Below the pieces are notes generated by a model, which was not told the DNA's origin, ran no database searches, and was given only the letters and a program-made list of their open reading frames with translations. Source: Phytophthora sp. 'mugwort' (Eukaryota; Oomycota; Peronosporomycetes; Peronosporales; Peronosporaceae). From it: 64,000 nucleotides of DNA. Shown one piece after another: positions 50,608 to 60,245 of the stretch. Location: positions 3,776,787 to 3,840,786 of the forward strand of contig JAUCEF010000011.1 in the NCBI GenBank assembly GCA_033558025.1, read 5' to 3'. The translations under genes were made by a program, and so were the position numbers. Within the stretch, counting starts at the first letter, position 1; the number at the start of each line of letters is the position of its first letter.

Positions 50608-51600
50608 TTGAGTATGGAACGCTCAGGGGGTCGAATGCCGTCTCGTCAAGACTTCCCTCAACTCTCTGATTCCCACTGGGCCACCTTCGAGAAGATCGTT
50701 AGCCTTCTAGGCGAGCAAGCTTTCGCTGGATTCCCCTCACTCTCTGCGGAAAAGCAGAGAGCCCGCGTTGAGGTTTTGACCAGTATGAGACCTCGCTCAC
50801 CACACACGTGAGTGTAGCAGCCAAGAAGTTGCACGCGCGACAGTACTGGCGGAAGCCCAGAGCGCAGCTTAATCCGCTGCGCGGGAGTCCGTTACCTTCG
50901 ATTCGCGACAAGGATCGACGAAGGCGGTCAAGATGACGGTTCCCAAGTTAGACGGGAAGCAGTCGGACAACTGGGTCTTCTGGATCCGCGAAATCGAAAT
51001 CGCGCTGAGCGCAGGACAGATCTATGACGCCAGATCTCAAGTCGCCTTCGCCCTGTCCAACCTGGGAGGTCGGGCACGTGCATGGACTATGGCTCGAGAG
51101 ACCTCGTCTCCGGGGTATTTCACTTCATGGTCGTTCATGGAACAGGAGCTCCGCAAGAATTTCCTGTTGGCCAACGTGGCGTATCGCCATCGCTCCCTGT
51201 CCTTGCGATGCAAGCACGGCAAGCGTTCCCTCCAGGACTGTCATGGAACTGCAAAACCTGGAAGCGGCTATGGCCGGAACTCCCCTCTCGGAGGACGTGA
51301 AGGTCACGGTGTTCATGGACGGTGTCCGCACGGGTCCGATGCAGACGGAGCTCTTTCGGCGTCAGCCCGAGACCTTCAACGAGGCAGTACACCTCGCAGT
51401 GCTTGAAGACCACTGCGTGCGTTTTGCGCAGGGGCGTGCCGGTCCCTCGGACTCGTCTGAGGGCCCCACCACCATGGAAATCTCTTTGGCCGAGTCGACT
51501 CGACCTACTCGAGCAAACCACGAGCGAATGGTCGCTGCTTCGGCTGTAACGAAGTAGGCCACTTTCGTCGCAGCTGCCCGAGAAATCCGTGGCGAGTCAA
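50608..51600 (+). pseudogene. Gypsy gag with CCHC zinc knuckle
   Basis: The capsid-like region contains VPKLDGKQSDNWVFWIREIE (50933 frame) and FTSWSFMEQELRKNF. A CCHC knuckle (CFGCNEVGHFRRSCP) lies at about 51535-51585. Frame changes occur near 51180, 51230 and 51560. Gag packages the retrotransposon RNA. Confidence 0.55.
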
Positions 51601-51859
51601 CCGTGCAAGCCCACCTCAGCGTCGCCCTCGTTTAATGCAACTGAGTCAGCCTTGGCAGAAAACGACGGCTCCCAGTAGGTGCGGGACGCCCTGCTGGGAG
51701 ACTCCGCTCTTCCCGGTCTATGGTGACTTCGCCACCTCCCTGTCCGGGGAGCTAGTCCCTGTGATAACGTTGTTGTTCTCTCGGTGGCTGCTACGCGGTC
51801 TAACCTCATGGTCGTCACCACCAGCGTCAAAAAGGGTATGAAGAGCCTATGACTATCCT

Positions 51860-52400
51860 GATCGATTCTGAAACGTCCTAATTTCGCAACGAAATCCAGC
51901 GTTGCTAGGAACAGTACCCTGTATGCTAAAGCTTTAGAAGACTCTAAGACTAATCATAATGTGTCTGTTTTGCCTAGCGACTGGTTCGATTGTATCGACG
52001 CGGAAGGTTCTCCTCTCTTTGACTGTCAGATTTACGTCTTTAACTCGGTCGAACCGTTCATTATCCTCGACACGGATGATCGGTACGACCTGATCCTCGG
52101 CATGCCCTGGCTTTTAAAGCATGAGCCGTGGATCAACTGGCGCAGTCGCACCATAGGTGCTAGCCACAACCCCCTCGTGGATCGAGCTTTGGCGGGTCAT
52201 ATTCCATCCTCATCCCGCGACGGGTTCCTGCACGAACACAGAGTGCCGCGTGGGGAACGACATTTAGCCGGCTCTGCCGAACAAGTGATCGCTCCCGAAA
52301 CCCAGGGTGGTGGAGCAGAGACTCCCACAACGCAGGGCGGGTTCGAGCTGGTTCAGCTCACGCGGATGAGAAAGACGCTGACGACGGACGTCGCGTAACG
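51860..52400 (+). pseudogene. Gypsy protease region
   Basis: The frame at 51961-52398 holds the C-terminal part of a retropepsin-like domain (DRYDLILGMPWLLKHEPWINW). This phrase follows the protease in oomycete Gypsy elements. The catalytic D-S/T-G triplet is seen only as a degraded DSETS-like string near 51865 (upstream frame). Confidence 0.45.
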
Positions 52401-52769
52401 CAGGTGACCGAGCAGAGGCTCCCACGAACGAAGGGACTGACAGCGAGGCTGCATCCTACCTGTTGGACCAGTGAACGGGGTGTCTACCACTGTGATCGTT
52501 GATAAACTCACGGGAAAGCGGAAGACAGGTGTCGAGCTAACTCCTTTACCGGGGTGTCGGAGCTCCTGGAGCTCGAAGAACTTTCGTACGTAGAGATCCT
52601 CAAGTGATTGAAGGCGGGAGAATTTGATGACCACGTCCTTCTACGCCGAAAGCAGGACTCGATAGAACCTAATAGCTCGTCGTTCATGGACCCGGACGTT
52701 CTAGAAGAGGAAATGGCCTCTCATAGACAACGGATCCATATTATCCCCTGCTGAAGGAGTTCTCGTCGT

Positions 52770-54130
52770 TTGGAGGTAATCTCCGAAAACTATCCTTCCG
52801 TACTACCACCGGATCGTGGTGTTCGCCACGAAATTGACTTGGATCCTGGTAGCAAGTACTGTACCACGCGTCAGTGGCCACTTCCAAAGGAACAAGTCGA
52901 TGTAATCGACGCGTTTCGCGGCGAAGTATGCCGCCGGCATGGTGCGCGAGTCGAAGTCGCCGTACTCGTTCCCGACGTTTTTGTGCGCGAACCTAATGGG
53001 AAGTGGCGTACGGTTCACGCCTTCAGTAAACTAAATGGCCACCATCCCAGCGTCAACGCGTATATCTCGGAAGGATGTGTTGCAGAATAACATGGCGGTC
53101 TGCAGGGTTGCACTGTGTTCAGCGCGCTCGACATGGTCGACGAGTACTATCAGCTACTGATGCGGGAATTGGATATTCCTCTGACAGGGGTGAGCACTCC
53201 CAGCGGGTTGTTGTGGGAATGGTTGGTGAAGCCCCAAGGGCTACCGAAAGCTCCAGCGACGTTTATCGTTTGAGGACACAGCTATTCCGGCCGCTGCGGC
53301 ACTTCGTGCAGACCTACTTTGACAACATCTGCGTTCACAGCCGTGCTGCGGATGGAAAGGCCGACGTCGAAATGCACATTGCACACCTCCATGAGGTCTT
53401 GTTGTGCATGAGGGAGAACCGTCTATATGCAAACATTAACAAGTGCATCTTCGGCGCGGAAGAAATTTCGTCCATCGGGTGCTTCCTCGGCAAGAACGGC
53501 GTAAGGGTTGACCCAAGATTGAAGCAATCTCACAGTGACCAGTGCCTACCTCACAGCGGGATCTGCGCAAGTGGCTCGGTCTCGCCAACTTACACAAGTA
53601 TAGCGGGAACTAGGCAGAGTTGGCCAGGCCTTTGACGAACCTTCTTAATAAAGAAGCGGAATGGTCATGGACCGATGAGGCTCAAATAGCCTTTGAAGCC
53701 GTCAAGCAGAGTCTGCAGAGCGTCCGTTTAGTGTCTTATGCGACGCTCTGGCTTTGCCATCGACTGTGCCTTACTCCAGGTCGATGCCGAAGGCAGGGGG
53801 AGAGTGATCTCGTTCCAATCCAGACAGCTGAAGGCTGCGGAAATTAACTATCCTGTCCACGACAAGGAACTCCTCGCGATGCAGTACGCGCTAGTGAATT
53901 TCAGGGTTGATCTGCTGGGCAGCAAGCCCTTTGTGATCTACACAGACGATGCCTCGTTGAGGACGGCGACCTCGACGCCGCATCGCCCTCAGCGCATGGC
54001 GCGATGACTATCATTCTTCGCCGAGTACGACATCACGGTGGCTTACAAGCCGGGCAAACAAAACGTCCTGGCAGACGCGCTTTCCAGGAGACCAGACTAC
54101 GAGCTAGCACACGCCGCGCTTCTCGAATAG
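52770..54130 (+). pseudogene. Gypsy reverse transcriptase and RNase H
   Basis: RT blocks: WPLPKEQVDVIDAF and EPNGKWRTVHAFSKLN (52800-53040), FSALDMVDEYYQLL with the first catalytic Asp, PQGLPKAPATF, then the box TYFDNICVHS, where the usual F-D-D reads F-D-N. RNase H: NKEAEWSWTDEAQIAFEAVK (53650) and FQSRQLKAAEINYPVHDKELLAM (53800-53880). Several frame changes. Dead copy. Confidence 0.6.
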
Positions 54131-54169
54131 CCGCCCCACGAGCTGATTCGTGAAGCCTACGCAGAAGAC

Positions 54170-54790
54170 GACGAACTCAGAGATTTGGTAGAAGCGCTGG
54201 GGCGGGCTCTGGGAACACCCAGCTTACAGCTCGTCATCGCGCGCGGTTGCACCGCTACATCTTCTCTCAGTGCTTTCTCTAGCCAAGTAGACAAAGGAAA
54301 CAATCCACGTCTGGTCGTGCGCAATGACGACGCCTTGAGGCATCGAATCCTCTTTGAGGCTCACAACACGGCGCTCAGCGACCACTTGGTTGGAGAAAGG
54401 ACGTACACGTCGATGGCATGGGACTTCTGGTGGCCCCACATGTACAAGTGGGTTCGCTCTTACGTCAAGACGTGCGAGACTTGCCAACGGGTGAAACCTC
54501 GCCCGCTTCGGCAACGCCGCTGATGGGCTTGGCGGTCCCGGCTGACTATTGGCGCGCAATCGGTGAGCATGGACTTCATCTTCCGAGTTACCGCCTGATG
54601 GGCGAGGCCATAATGGCGTCTTGTGTTTTGTTCGCCGCCTGAGCAAGATGGCGCGGCTGGTGTCCGTAAAGCAGAGTGAACAGCGCCGCAGGCGGCGCAG
54701 CTCTTCATTGACAATGTCTTCCGTCATCACGGCCTCCCAGAGGAATTTGTCAATGTCAATGACAGAGATCCTCGGTTTGTGTTCCATTAC
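54170..54790 (+). pseudogene. Gypsy integrase N-terminal zinc domain and core remnant
   Basis: HHCC finger: RILFEAHNTALSDHL, then YKWVRSYVKTCETCQRVKP (54340-54500). The core start is recoverable in pieces (PADYWRAIGEHG frame, then RRLSKMARLVSVKQSEQ). Sequence similarity stops near 54790. Confidence 0.5.
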
Positions 54791-56810
54791 TGACAACACC
54801 TGTTCCCCTCCTCAGCCACAAGCGCCGATGGCGGCCGCGCAGCAGAAGCAGCTCTCGCAGGTTCGACAGGCGGTCGTCGCTCCAAGCGTCAGACGCAGTC
54901 ATAGAGATCTGGATCCACCCGACTTGCTCTTCGAGCGAATGACGGACACGCATCTCAGACTGCGTCAAGTCCTGCTCCAAGCGATCCACCTTCGCCCACA
55001 TGCGGTGCCTCTCTGCGTCTACGTCGGGCGCACGGCGCAACTCCCGCTCCAATCGCGTCTCCAGGAGCTGTTGACGCCCCTGCAAAGCGTTCATATCCGT
55101 TCCATGAGCGTTCAGAAGGCTCTGACAACTCGCCATCGCTTCCATAAGGTTTCCTGAACCAGTCGGTGGCGTCAACTCGAGTCGCGACGACCCAGCAACG
55201 GTCGCTCCGGCCTCCTCCACCCCTACTGGGTAGTAATGGGGAACAGTATTTCCATGTGAAGAAGCTGGTGAAACACCGAAGGTGCGCGGATGCCGACCAG
55301 TTTTTGTGAGGAGGTGCTTCTATTCCTCGTCTTACATTACATGGGAGACGGAAAGCCGCCTCGCGGTGGACTGAGCCGATATCGGGGACCCTTATAAGCG
55401 CTATTACGGAGCCGGTCGACGCTAACAGGCCCTAGGACGCTCCTCGGCTCAACGGCTGTGACTGCCTGGGCTTCTGTACCTTCGGCACGACCTCGTCGCG
55501 AACAACTTGTGATGTGGGCAAGTCTCGTACATCCCAACATCGATGCCAAACTCGATCAGCTATCAGCTTCGCCATGCAAAAAAACGAAGACGCCGCAGCA
55601 CACACCAATCTAGTTGATGAGGCGACCGCAGTAACCCAGCTACTGGGTAGCCAGCGTGACGGAGCCATTCCTCGAACTCAACCTTGTTGATATGTCGGGC
55701 GAGAGGCGTATCGCTCGCAAGGACGGTCGGACACTCCTCGCAGCTGGCTACGGTTACTCCGGGCTGACGCTTCGCCGTAAATATGACGCATACTCCTCCG
55801 GAGACCAGATGCGATGCGCTAGCAGCTGCTTACGACTTCGCAGGACGACGGCTCGTGTTCCCGTTTGCGGTCATGATGTCGTTCGGTGTCAAGACGCGCT
55901 GTGTCCGCCCCCTGGTGCAGGTGCTCACGCTTGTCTCACTATCGACGCTGGGGGGGGGCAGTCCCTCGTCGATACCGGCATTGGTGATAGTCAGAGGCTC
56001 CTCGAGCTTAGGCGCAGCCGGGGCTTCAGACCTCTTAAACACCAGCTTGGCTCTCGACGGCAGCTTTGCTGCGCGGACTCGCAGGGCTTCCCGGATGGAT
56101 GACACGCTGCTGTTCCATGAGCTGTGGAGAAGAGGCGACGACTCGTGCTCGTCCTCCGATAACTCTAAGTGGGAAACCTTTTTAGGGCAGCGTGAGCGGG
56201 ACCTTCGGGTCACCAGTACGTCCCGTATGGGATCCCGCAGGCGTCTTGTCCTTCGCCTCCACGTCCGCGACGGGCGTCTCTGCGAGAGGTTTGGACGGGG
56301 TCACCTCAACAGGCGTATCGGCGCGCAGGTCATTTGTCAAAAAAAAAACCCTTCTCCGGGGCCTGGGCACCTCCGGTGGGCTGGTCGGCGTAGCCGCTTT
56401 GGTTGACGGCGTGTTCGGCAGGGCCAAGCTCTTCGCCTTTGCGACGGATGTAACCTTGCCAGGGATATCCTCGTCAGGGTTTAGGGTTTAGATTGACCAC
56501 GTCGTCATCCTCGTCGCTCGACTCATCGCTCAGCGAACCCACGGGGCCTGGCACGGACAATCGTGTCGTTTACGACGGCGTGCAGCCGACAAGGCCGCTC
56601 GGCGAGCCGGGGTCTTGATCTACTTGGTCTTCGTCTTCGGCTTGATGCGAGTCCTTCGCCTTTCCAGCTTCTCGATGGCGGAGTCCGTCTGACTCCTTGT
56701 CTTCGTTGGGCCAGCGTTGGACGCTGCGGTCTCGGACGCGGACATGTCGACGGGTGTTGCGGGTGAGCTGGGCGCCGTGGTATTCGTCGTACCCATTGGG
56801 CCAGGGTTTA
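54750..56810 (-). pseudogene. Degenerate minus-strand ORF region, gag-like
   Basis: Frames at 54756-55220 (coiled coil: RQQLLETRLERELRRAPDVD), 55830-56213, 56182-56427 (Pro-rich, basic) and 56480-56800 (SETAASNAGPTKTRSQTDS) read in the same direction and look like pieces of one long, Ala/Pro/Thr-rich retroelement first ORF. Short telomeric repeats cut it at 56477-56492 and bound it at 56803-56820. I do not recognise a host gene. Confidence 0.35.
56477..56492 (+). repeat. Interstitial telomeric repeat inside the gag-like frame
   Basis: GGGTTTAGGGTTTAG between coding-like sequence on both sides. It interrupts the minus-strand frame. Confidence 0.65.
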
Positions 56811-56820
56811 GGGTTTAGGG
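56803..56820 (+). repeat. Interstitial telomeric repeat before the 183-bp direct repeat
   Basis: AGGGTTTAGGGTTTAGGG, directly followed by TTGTGACACG of direct repeat copy 1. Confidence 0.7.
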
Positions 56821-56993
56821 TTGTGACACGAACGAAGGCGAAGCCGGAGTGAGTGCAAACGCGAGGCAGCGCGAAGTGGTGGGGAGCGGTTTGTGTCTTG
56901 AGACTGAGGCTTGACGCGACAAAAACAGTTGTATTTGGTTGTCCAAAGGGTCGGGAGGTCGGCCTCTCCGGTGGTCCTTTCGCTTAGGCTTCT
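56811..56993 (-). repeat. 183-bp direct repeat, copy 1 (PLE-associated)
   Basis: Runs from GGGTTTAGGG through CGCTTAGGCTTCT. It matches 59801-59983 at equal length with only a few mismatches. The two copies, same orientation, enclose one Penelope-like element. They may be its 5' leader repeated, as in the pseudo-LTR arrangement known for Penelope-like elements. Confidence 0.8.
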
Positions 56994-57332
56994 TCAGTGG
57001 ACGGCAAATTGAGAAGTGAGCGTCCAGCTGAAGCTGTTCTGCTACTGTTAGCTACTCACTACACATGCAAGATTTATGCATCTTGGTTTCTCGAATCTTC
57101 AACTTGCGTGCGTGGGTGCACGTGAATCTTCGAGAAGTGGGTGTGGGTTCAAACTAGATTTGTTGGGTGAATGTACCCCGAAAATCCAGTTCTGTACCCA
57201 GAGAATCCAATTGTGTACCCAGAGGAATCCAGCTGGGAATTTTCGCAGTGCGAATCTTCAACCGTGTAGAATTTTCCCGCTGGGAATCTTCAACATCACG
57301 GATGCTGGTTGTGACGCGCCACCGTGTCAAAG
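56994..57332. other. Noncoding tail between direct repeat and telomeric junction
   Basis: No supported gene. Contains short repeats of (C)CCAGAGAATCCA and GGGAATCTTCAAC phrases (57170-57300). It could be 3' UTR-like sequence of an older retroelement copy. Confidence 0.35.
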
Positions 57333-57352
57333 GGTTTAGGGTTTAGGGTTTA
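57332..57352 (+). repeat. Telomeric repeats at the 3' junction of PLE A
   Basis: GGGTTTAGGGTTTAGGGTTTA. Its last TTA is the reverse complement of the RT ORF stop codon. Confidence 0.85.
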
Positions 57353-59221
57353 CTCCCCGTCCTCTGTACAGACCGATCGCTTTCGCTTTCTTGATCGAAG
57401 TGCGAGGCGGTCTGCAGGAGACGGGGAGAATGTCGGTGGTAGTCTTGTTGGGCACAGCTTGCGCTTGAGAGTCGGAGGCTTCAGATAGCATAGGCTGACT
57501 TGGTCGATCCCGAATTTCTTTGTTTCGGTTTCGAGTGCTTGGACGTCAAGGAGTCTCTTCAGTTCCGCGCCGGACGGTCCATTCGGATCGTAGGGAACTT
57601 TAAAGAAGACCTTGGATGTCCGCGGCCTTGGTGCTCTTGTTTCCTCCAGCGCAGCTCGGAAGATTGGTAGCAGTTTGGTGGCTCGATAGCCACGACTTTG
57701 CAGTCGTTGCAGAAGCAGATTAACGACCGACTTGAAGTCGTTCGCGTCTGGGTTCTGCATTGCGTACTTCTTCACGAGTCCGTAGATCAACCCTTTGAGC
57801 ACGCCAGGCGGATGTGCGCTGGCAGCTGGAAGGTAGAGGAATTTAGCGCTTTTTTTTTGGTGCGTCTTGGTTCGAAGTCTGTTTTCGGTCTTGATGATCC
57901 AGAGATCGAGAAACGGCGCTTCGGTCAGACTCTGTTCGTGTGTGAACTTGAGTCTTGACAGACGCGTGAACTTGGCGAAGAACCTTTGGAGTGCAAAAGG
58001 ATCTTCCGTTCTTGGGCGCCAGATGATCAATCCATCATCGATGTATCGACGGAAGTACACGAGGGATTCTTGGAACTCTGGTGTCAGCTGGCTCTCAAAG
58101 TGCGCAAGGTAGAGTGAGGCAAAAGCTGGTGCAACCGGAGTACCCATTGCGGTACCTGTGATTTGGTGCCACATCGTGTCGCCGAACTGGAAGTAGTTGA
58201 ACCTCAGAATGAGGTGTAGTCCTTCCAGGATGGCAGTCTTCCATCGATGATCGTTGAGGATCCTTGCAAACGTATCGAGTGCGCAGTCGATCGGTATACT
58301 CGTGTATAGCGAAACGACATCGAACGTGAGGATCTGATCTTGCGGCGTGACTTGGAGGGCGGCGAGATCGGTCAGGAGCTGATCCGAGTTCTTGAGATAT
58401 GACGCAGAGGCTTTCAGCAGTGGCTGGAGTTGGTAGTCGAGCCACTTGGAGAGTCCGAGGAGCACTCCATTAGCGTTTGAGACGATTGGTCTCGGTGCTA
58501 ACTGAGGCTTGTGTATCTTCGCTAGTGCGTAGAACACATTCAGCGATCTTGCGTCAATCTTGTGGGTGATGATCGCCGTATCCTTCCAGTCCACATCGTA
58601 GCCGTATCGCTGAAACATGCGTTCGTAGTACTTCCCGACGGTACTCTTCAGCAGTCTCAGGATGGCATCTGGGGGCGCTTGGATGTTCCGGTACGTCGTA
58701 GTGTCTTGGAGATGATCAAGGCAGAAGTCGACGTATTGGGTTGATGTCATGACTGCTGGGCCGAGGTTTTTGTCGGTCAGCAGAACCTTGAGATCGTGCC
58801 GGAACATCAGGGTCTTGAGCAAGTCCCGTTGGGTCTTGGTCATGTTGAAGTGTCGCTTGGAGACCAATGTTGTAACTTGAAGACGTTGTTCGATGGTCTG
58901 AAGTGTTGCTTCAATCGCAGGGGGACATGGTGGTGGCTGAAACGCTTCGTTCTTCACGTAGATTGAGCTCTTCGTGAACGCTTTGTTGTCGTTCTTCCGG
59001 AATAGGTACCGGAGTCGAAGCGATCGAACAAAGTCTGGTAGCCGTTCAAGGAGATCGGTAGTCGAGAGTCGGCGCGGTGTGGGACAGAAATTGAGGTTCA
59101 GTCCTAGCAGTCGCTTGAGGGTGGCAGGTAAATCAGCAGGTGGAGACATCAGGTCGTGGAAGGCGAGTATTCGAGATTTCGTTGTCCACTTCTTGAACGT
59201 TCCGGAGCGCGAAGATAGCAA
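57350..59221 (-). CDS. Penelope-like reverse transcriptase A
   Basis: 623 codons, open. Motifs in order: LLGLNLNFCPTPRR (N-terminal signature of the group), KVLLTDKNLGPAVM, NVFYALAKIHKPQLAPRPIVS, TFDVVSLYTSIP with the first catalytic Asp, GTAMGTPVAPAFASLYLAHFE, and FRRYIDDGLIIW with the paired Asp residues. KFLYLPAASAHPPGVLKG follows in the thumb region. The C-terminus ends basic (RSRKRKRSVCTEDGE) with no GIY-YIG nuclease, so new copies must be primed from an existing 3' end. The annotated start codon is CTG; the true start may lie upstream in another frame (RNVQEVDNEI region). The stop TAA at 57350-57352 is part of the telomeric repeat. Confidence 0.9.
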   Translation of the reverse strand: MLSSRSGTFKKWTTKSRILAFHDLMSPPADLPATLKRLLGLNLNFCPTPRRLSTTDLLERLPDFVRSLRLRYLFRKNDNKAFTKSSIYVKNEAFQPPPCPPAIEATLQTIEQRLQVTTLVSKRHFNMTKTQRDLLKTLMFRHDLKVLLTDKNLGPAVMTSTQYVDFCLDHLQDTTTYRNIQAPPDAILRLLKSTVGKYYERMFQRYGYDVDWKDTAIITHKIDARSLNVFYALAKIHKPQLAPRPIVSNANGVLLGLSKWLDYQLQPLLKASASYLKNSDQLLTDLAALQVTPQDQILTFDVVSLYTSIPIDCALDTFARILNDHRWKTAILEGLHLILRFNYFQFGDTMWHQITGTAMGTPVAPAFASLYLAHFESQLTPEFQESLVYFRRYIDDGLIIWRPRTEDPFALQRFFAKFTRLSRLKFTHEQSLTEAPFLDLWIIKTENRLRTKTHQKKSAKFLYLPAASAHPPGVLKGLIYGLVKKYAMQNPDANDFKSVVNLLLQRLQSRGYRATKLLPIFRAALEETRAPRPRTSKVFFKVPYDPNGPSGAELKRLLDVQALETETKKFGIDQVSLCYLKPPTLKRKLCPTRLPPTFSPSPADRLALRSRKRKRSVCTEDGE

Positions 59222-59269
59222 GAGCGTTCTTGAATGTCGGGCGGTCGGGATGGAATTGGAATTCGTTCC

Positions 59270-59848
59270 TTAATTGCCGGACTTCCGCTGGGATCTTGGC
59301 TTCGCGTTTGGCTTGCCTTGCTGTTTTCCGCTGCTGTTTTTGGTGGAGTTGTTGGAGTTTCTTCCGGGCCGTTGTCCTCGGGCTCTTTCTCCACCGCCTC
59401 GACCTGGTTGTTGCGACGTTTGCTTGGTCGCTTGGAGCGTTTTGTTCGGCTTCGCGCCATCCCGCACTCCAGATCGGTTGGCGCTGGCGTTTAACGCCGC
59501 ACGAAGTTGGTTAATCTCCTTGTTGAGCGAGCTTGTCTTCTTTGCAACCTCTTGTTTCACAAGAGCAGCAACGAGAACTTCATTTGAAGTCTCGAGTTCT
59601 ATAGCGTCTGCCGAAGCTCGTTGGGCTTGACGTTCAGCTTGGCGCCGCTCTCGAAGAGTAGTTGCCAACAAGTCCTCGTAGTCGATCCTGTCAAGCGTGT
59701 TGTTCAGGAATCCGACTGAGAGGTTCAAGTCGCCGATTGTTGCATGCAGTAATGCCGGGGATTCGTCCGGTAGCACCGGCGCGAATGCCAGAGAGGCATC
59801 GGGTTTAGGGTTGTGACACGAACGAAGGCGAAGCCGGAGTGAGTGCAA
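59270..59848 (-). CDS. PLE A ORF1 (coiled-coil, basic C-terminus)
   Basis: 192 codons: a helical middle (YEDLLATTLRERRQAERQAQ, then QEVAKKTSSLNKEIN) and a Gly/Arg/Asn/Lys-rich basic tail (GRGGGERARGQRPGR, ending RSQRKSGN). It resembles a nucleic-acid chaperone. The first codons are read through the 183-bp repeat and telomeric unit (NPKP from CCTAAACC), so the true start is likely lost or internal. Partner to the RT ORF. Confidence 0.55.
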   Translation of the reverse strand: MHSLRLRLRSCHNPKPDASLAFAPVLPDESPALLHATIGDLNLSVGFLNNTLDRIDYEDLLATTLRERRQAERQAQRASADAIELETSNEVLVAALVKQEVAKKTSSLNKEINQLRAALNASANRSGVRDGAKPNKTLQATKQTSQQPGRGGGERARGQRPGRNSNNSTKNSSGKQQGKPNAKPRSQRKSGN

Positions 59849-59983
59849 ACGCGAGGCAGCGCGAAGCGGTGGCGAGCGGTTTGTGTCTTGAGACTGAGGC
59901 TTGACGCGACAAAAACAGTTGTATTTGGTTGTCCAAAGGGTCGGGTGGTCGGCCTCTCCGGTGGTCCTTTCGCTTAGGCTTCT
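59801..59983 (-). repeat. 183-bp direct repeat, copy 2 (PLE-associated)
   Basis: Second copy of 56811-56993. It is followed directly by telomeric repeats. Confidence 0.8.
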
Positions 59984-60075
59984 AGGGTTTAGGGTTTAGG
60001 GTTTAGGGTTTAGGGTTTAGGGTTTAGGGGTTTAGGGTTTAGGGTTTAGGGTTTAGAGTTTAGGGTTTAGGGTTT
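59984..60075 (+). repeat. Interstitial telomeric array between PLE A and PLE B
   Basis: About thirteen TTTAGGG units, with one GGGG variant and one TTTAGAG variant. It represents a former chromosome end onto which more sequence was added. Confidence 0.85.
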
Positions 60076-60228
60076 ATTGAGTTATGTAACCTATTCGAAA
60101 CACACTAAGGTATTCCTAAAACTAGTCGTCGAAATGATCCGGTTGACTGGTTTTCGCTGTCTTGCTTCATCAGTAGGATTTGTTGCTTTATAGACGGACT
60201 TGATCCGTGCGAACATATGCCTATTTCT

Positions 60229-60245
60229 TTAGGGTTTAGGGTTTA
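60229..60245 (+). repeat. Telomeric repeats at the 3' junction of PLE B
   Basis: TTTAGGGTTTAGGGTTTA-type sequence. The final TTA is again the stop codon of the RT ORF on the minus strand. Confidence 0.8.

Larger units (their letters stand above)
50300..54800 (+). mobile_element. Degenerate Gypsy-type LTR retrotransposon
   Basis: Gag, protease, reverse transcriptase, RNase H and integrase segments follow in Gypsy (Ty3) order from about 50600 to 54790, with many frameshifts. I could not define both LTRs or a primer-binding site. The 3' part is cut off near 54800, where a minus-strand gag-like region begins. Confidence 0.65.
57330..59983 (-). mobile_element. Penelope-like element A (endonuclease-deficient, telomere-linked)
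   Basis: Two ORFs on the minus strand (ORF1 59270-59848, RT ORF 57350-59221). The 3' end joins telomeric repeats at 57332-57352, and the 5' side is the 183-bp repeat followed by telomeric repeats (59984-60075). No GIY-YIG domain follows the RT. This fits the known telomere-attached, endonuclease-lacking Penelope-like group. Confidence 0.82.
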
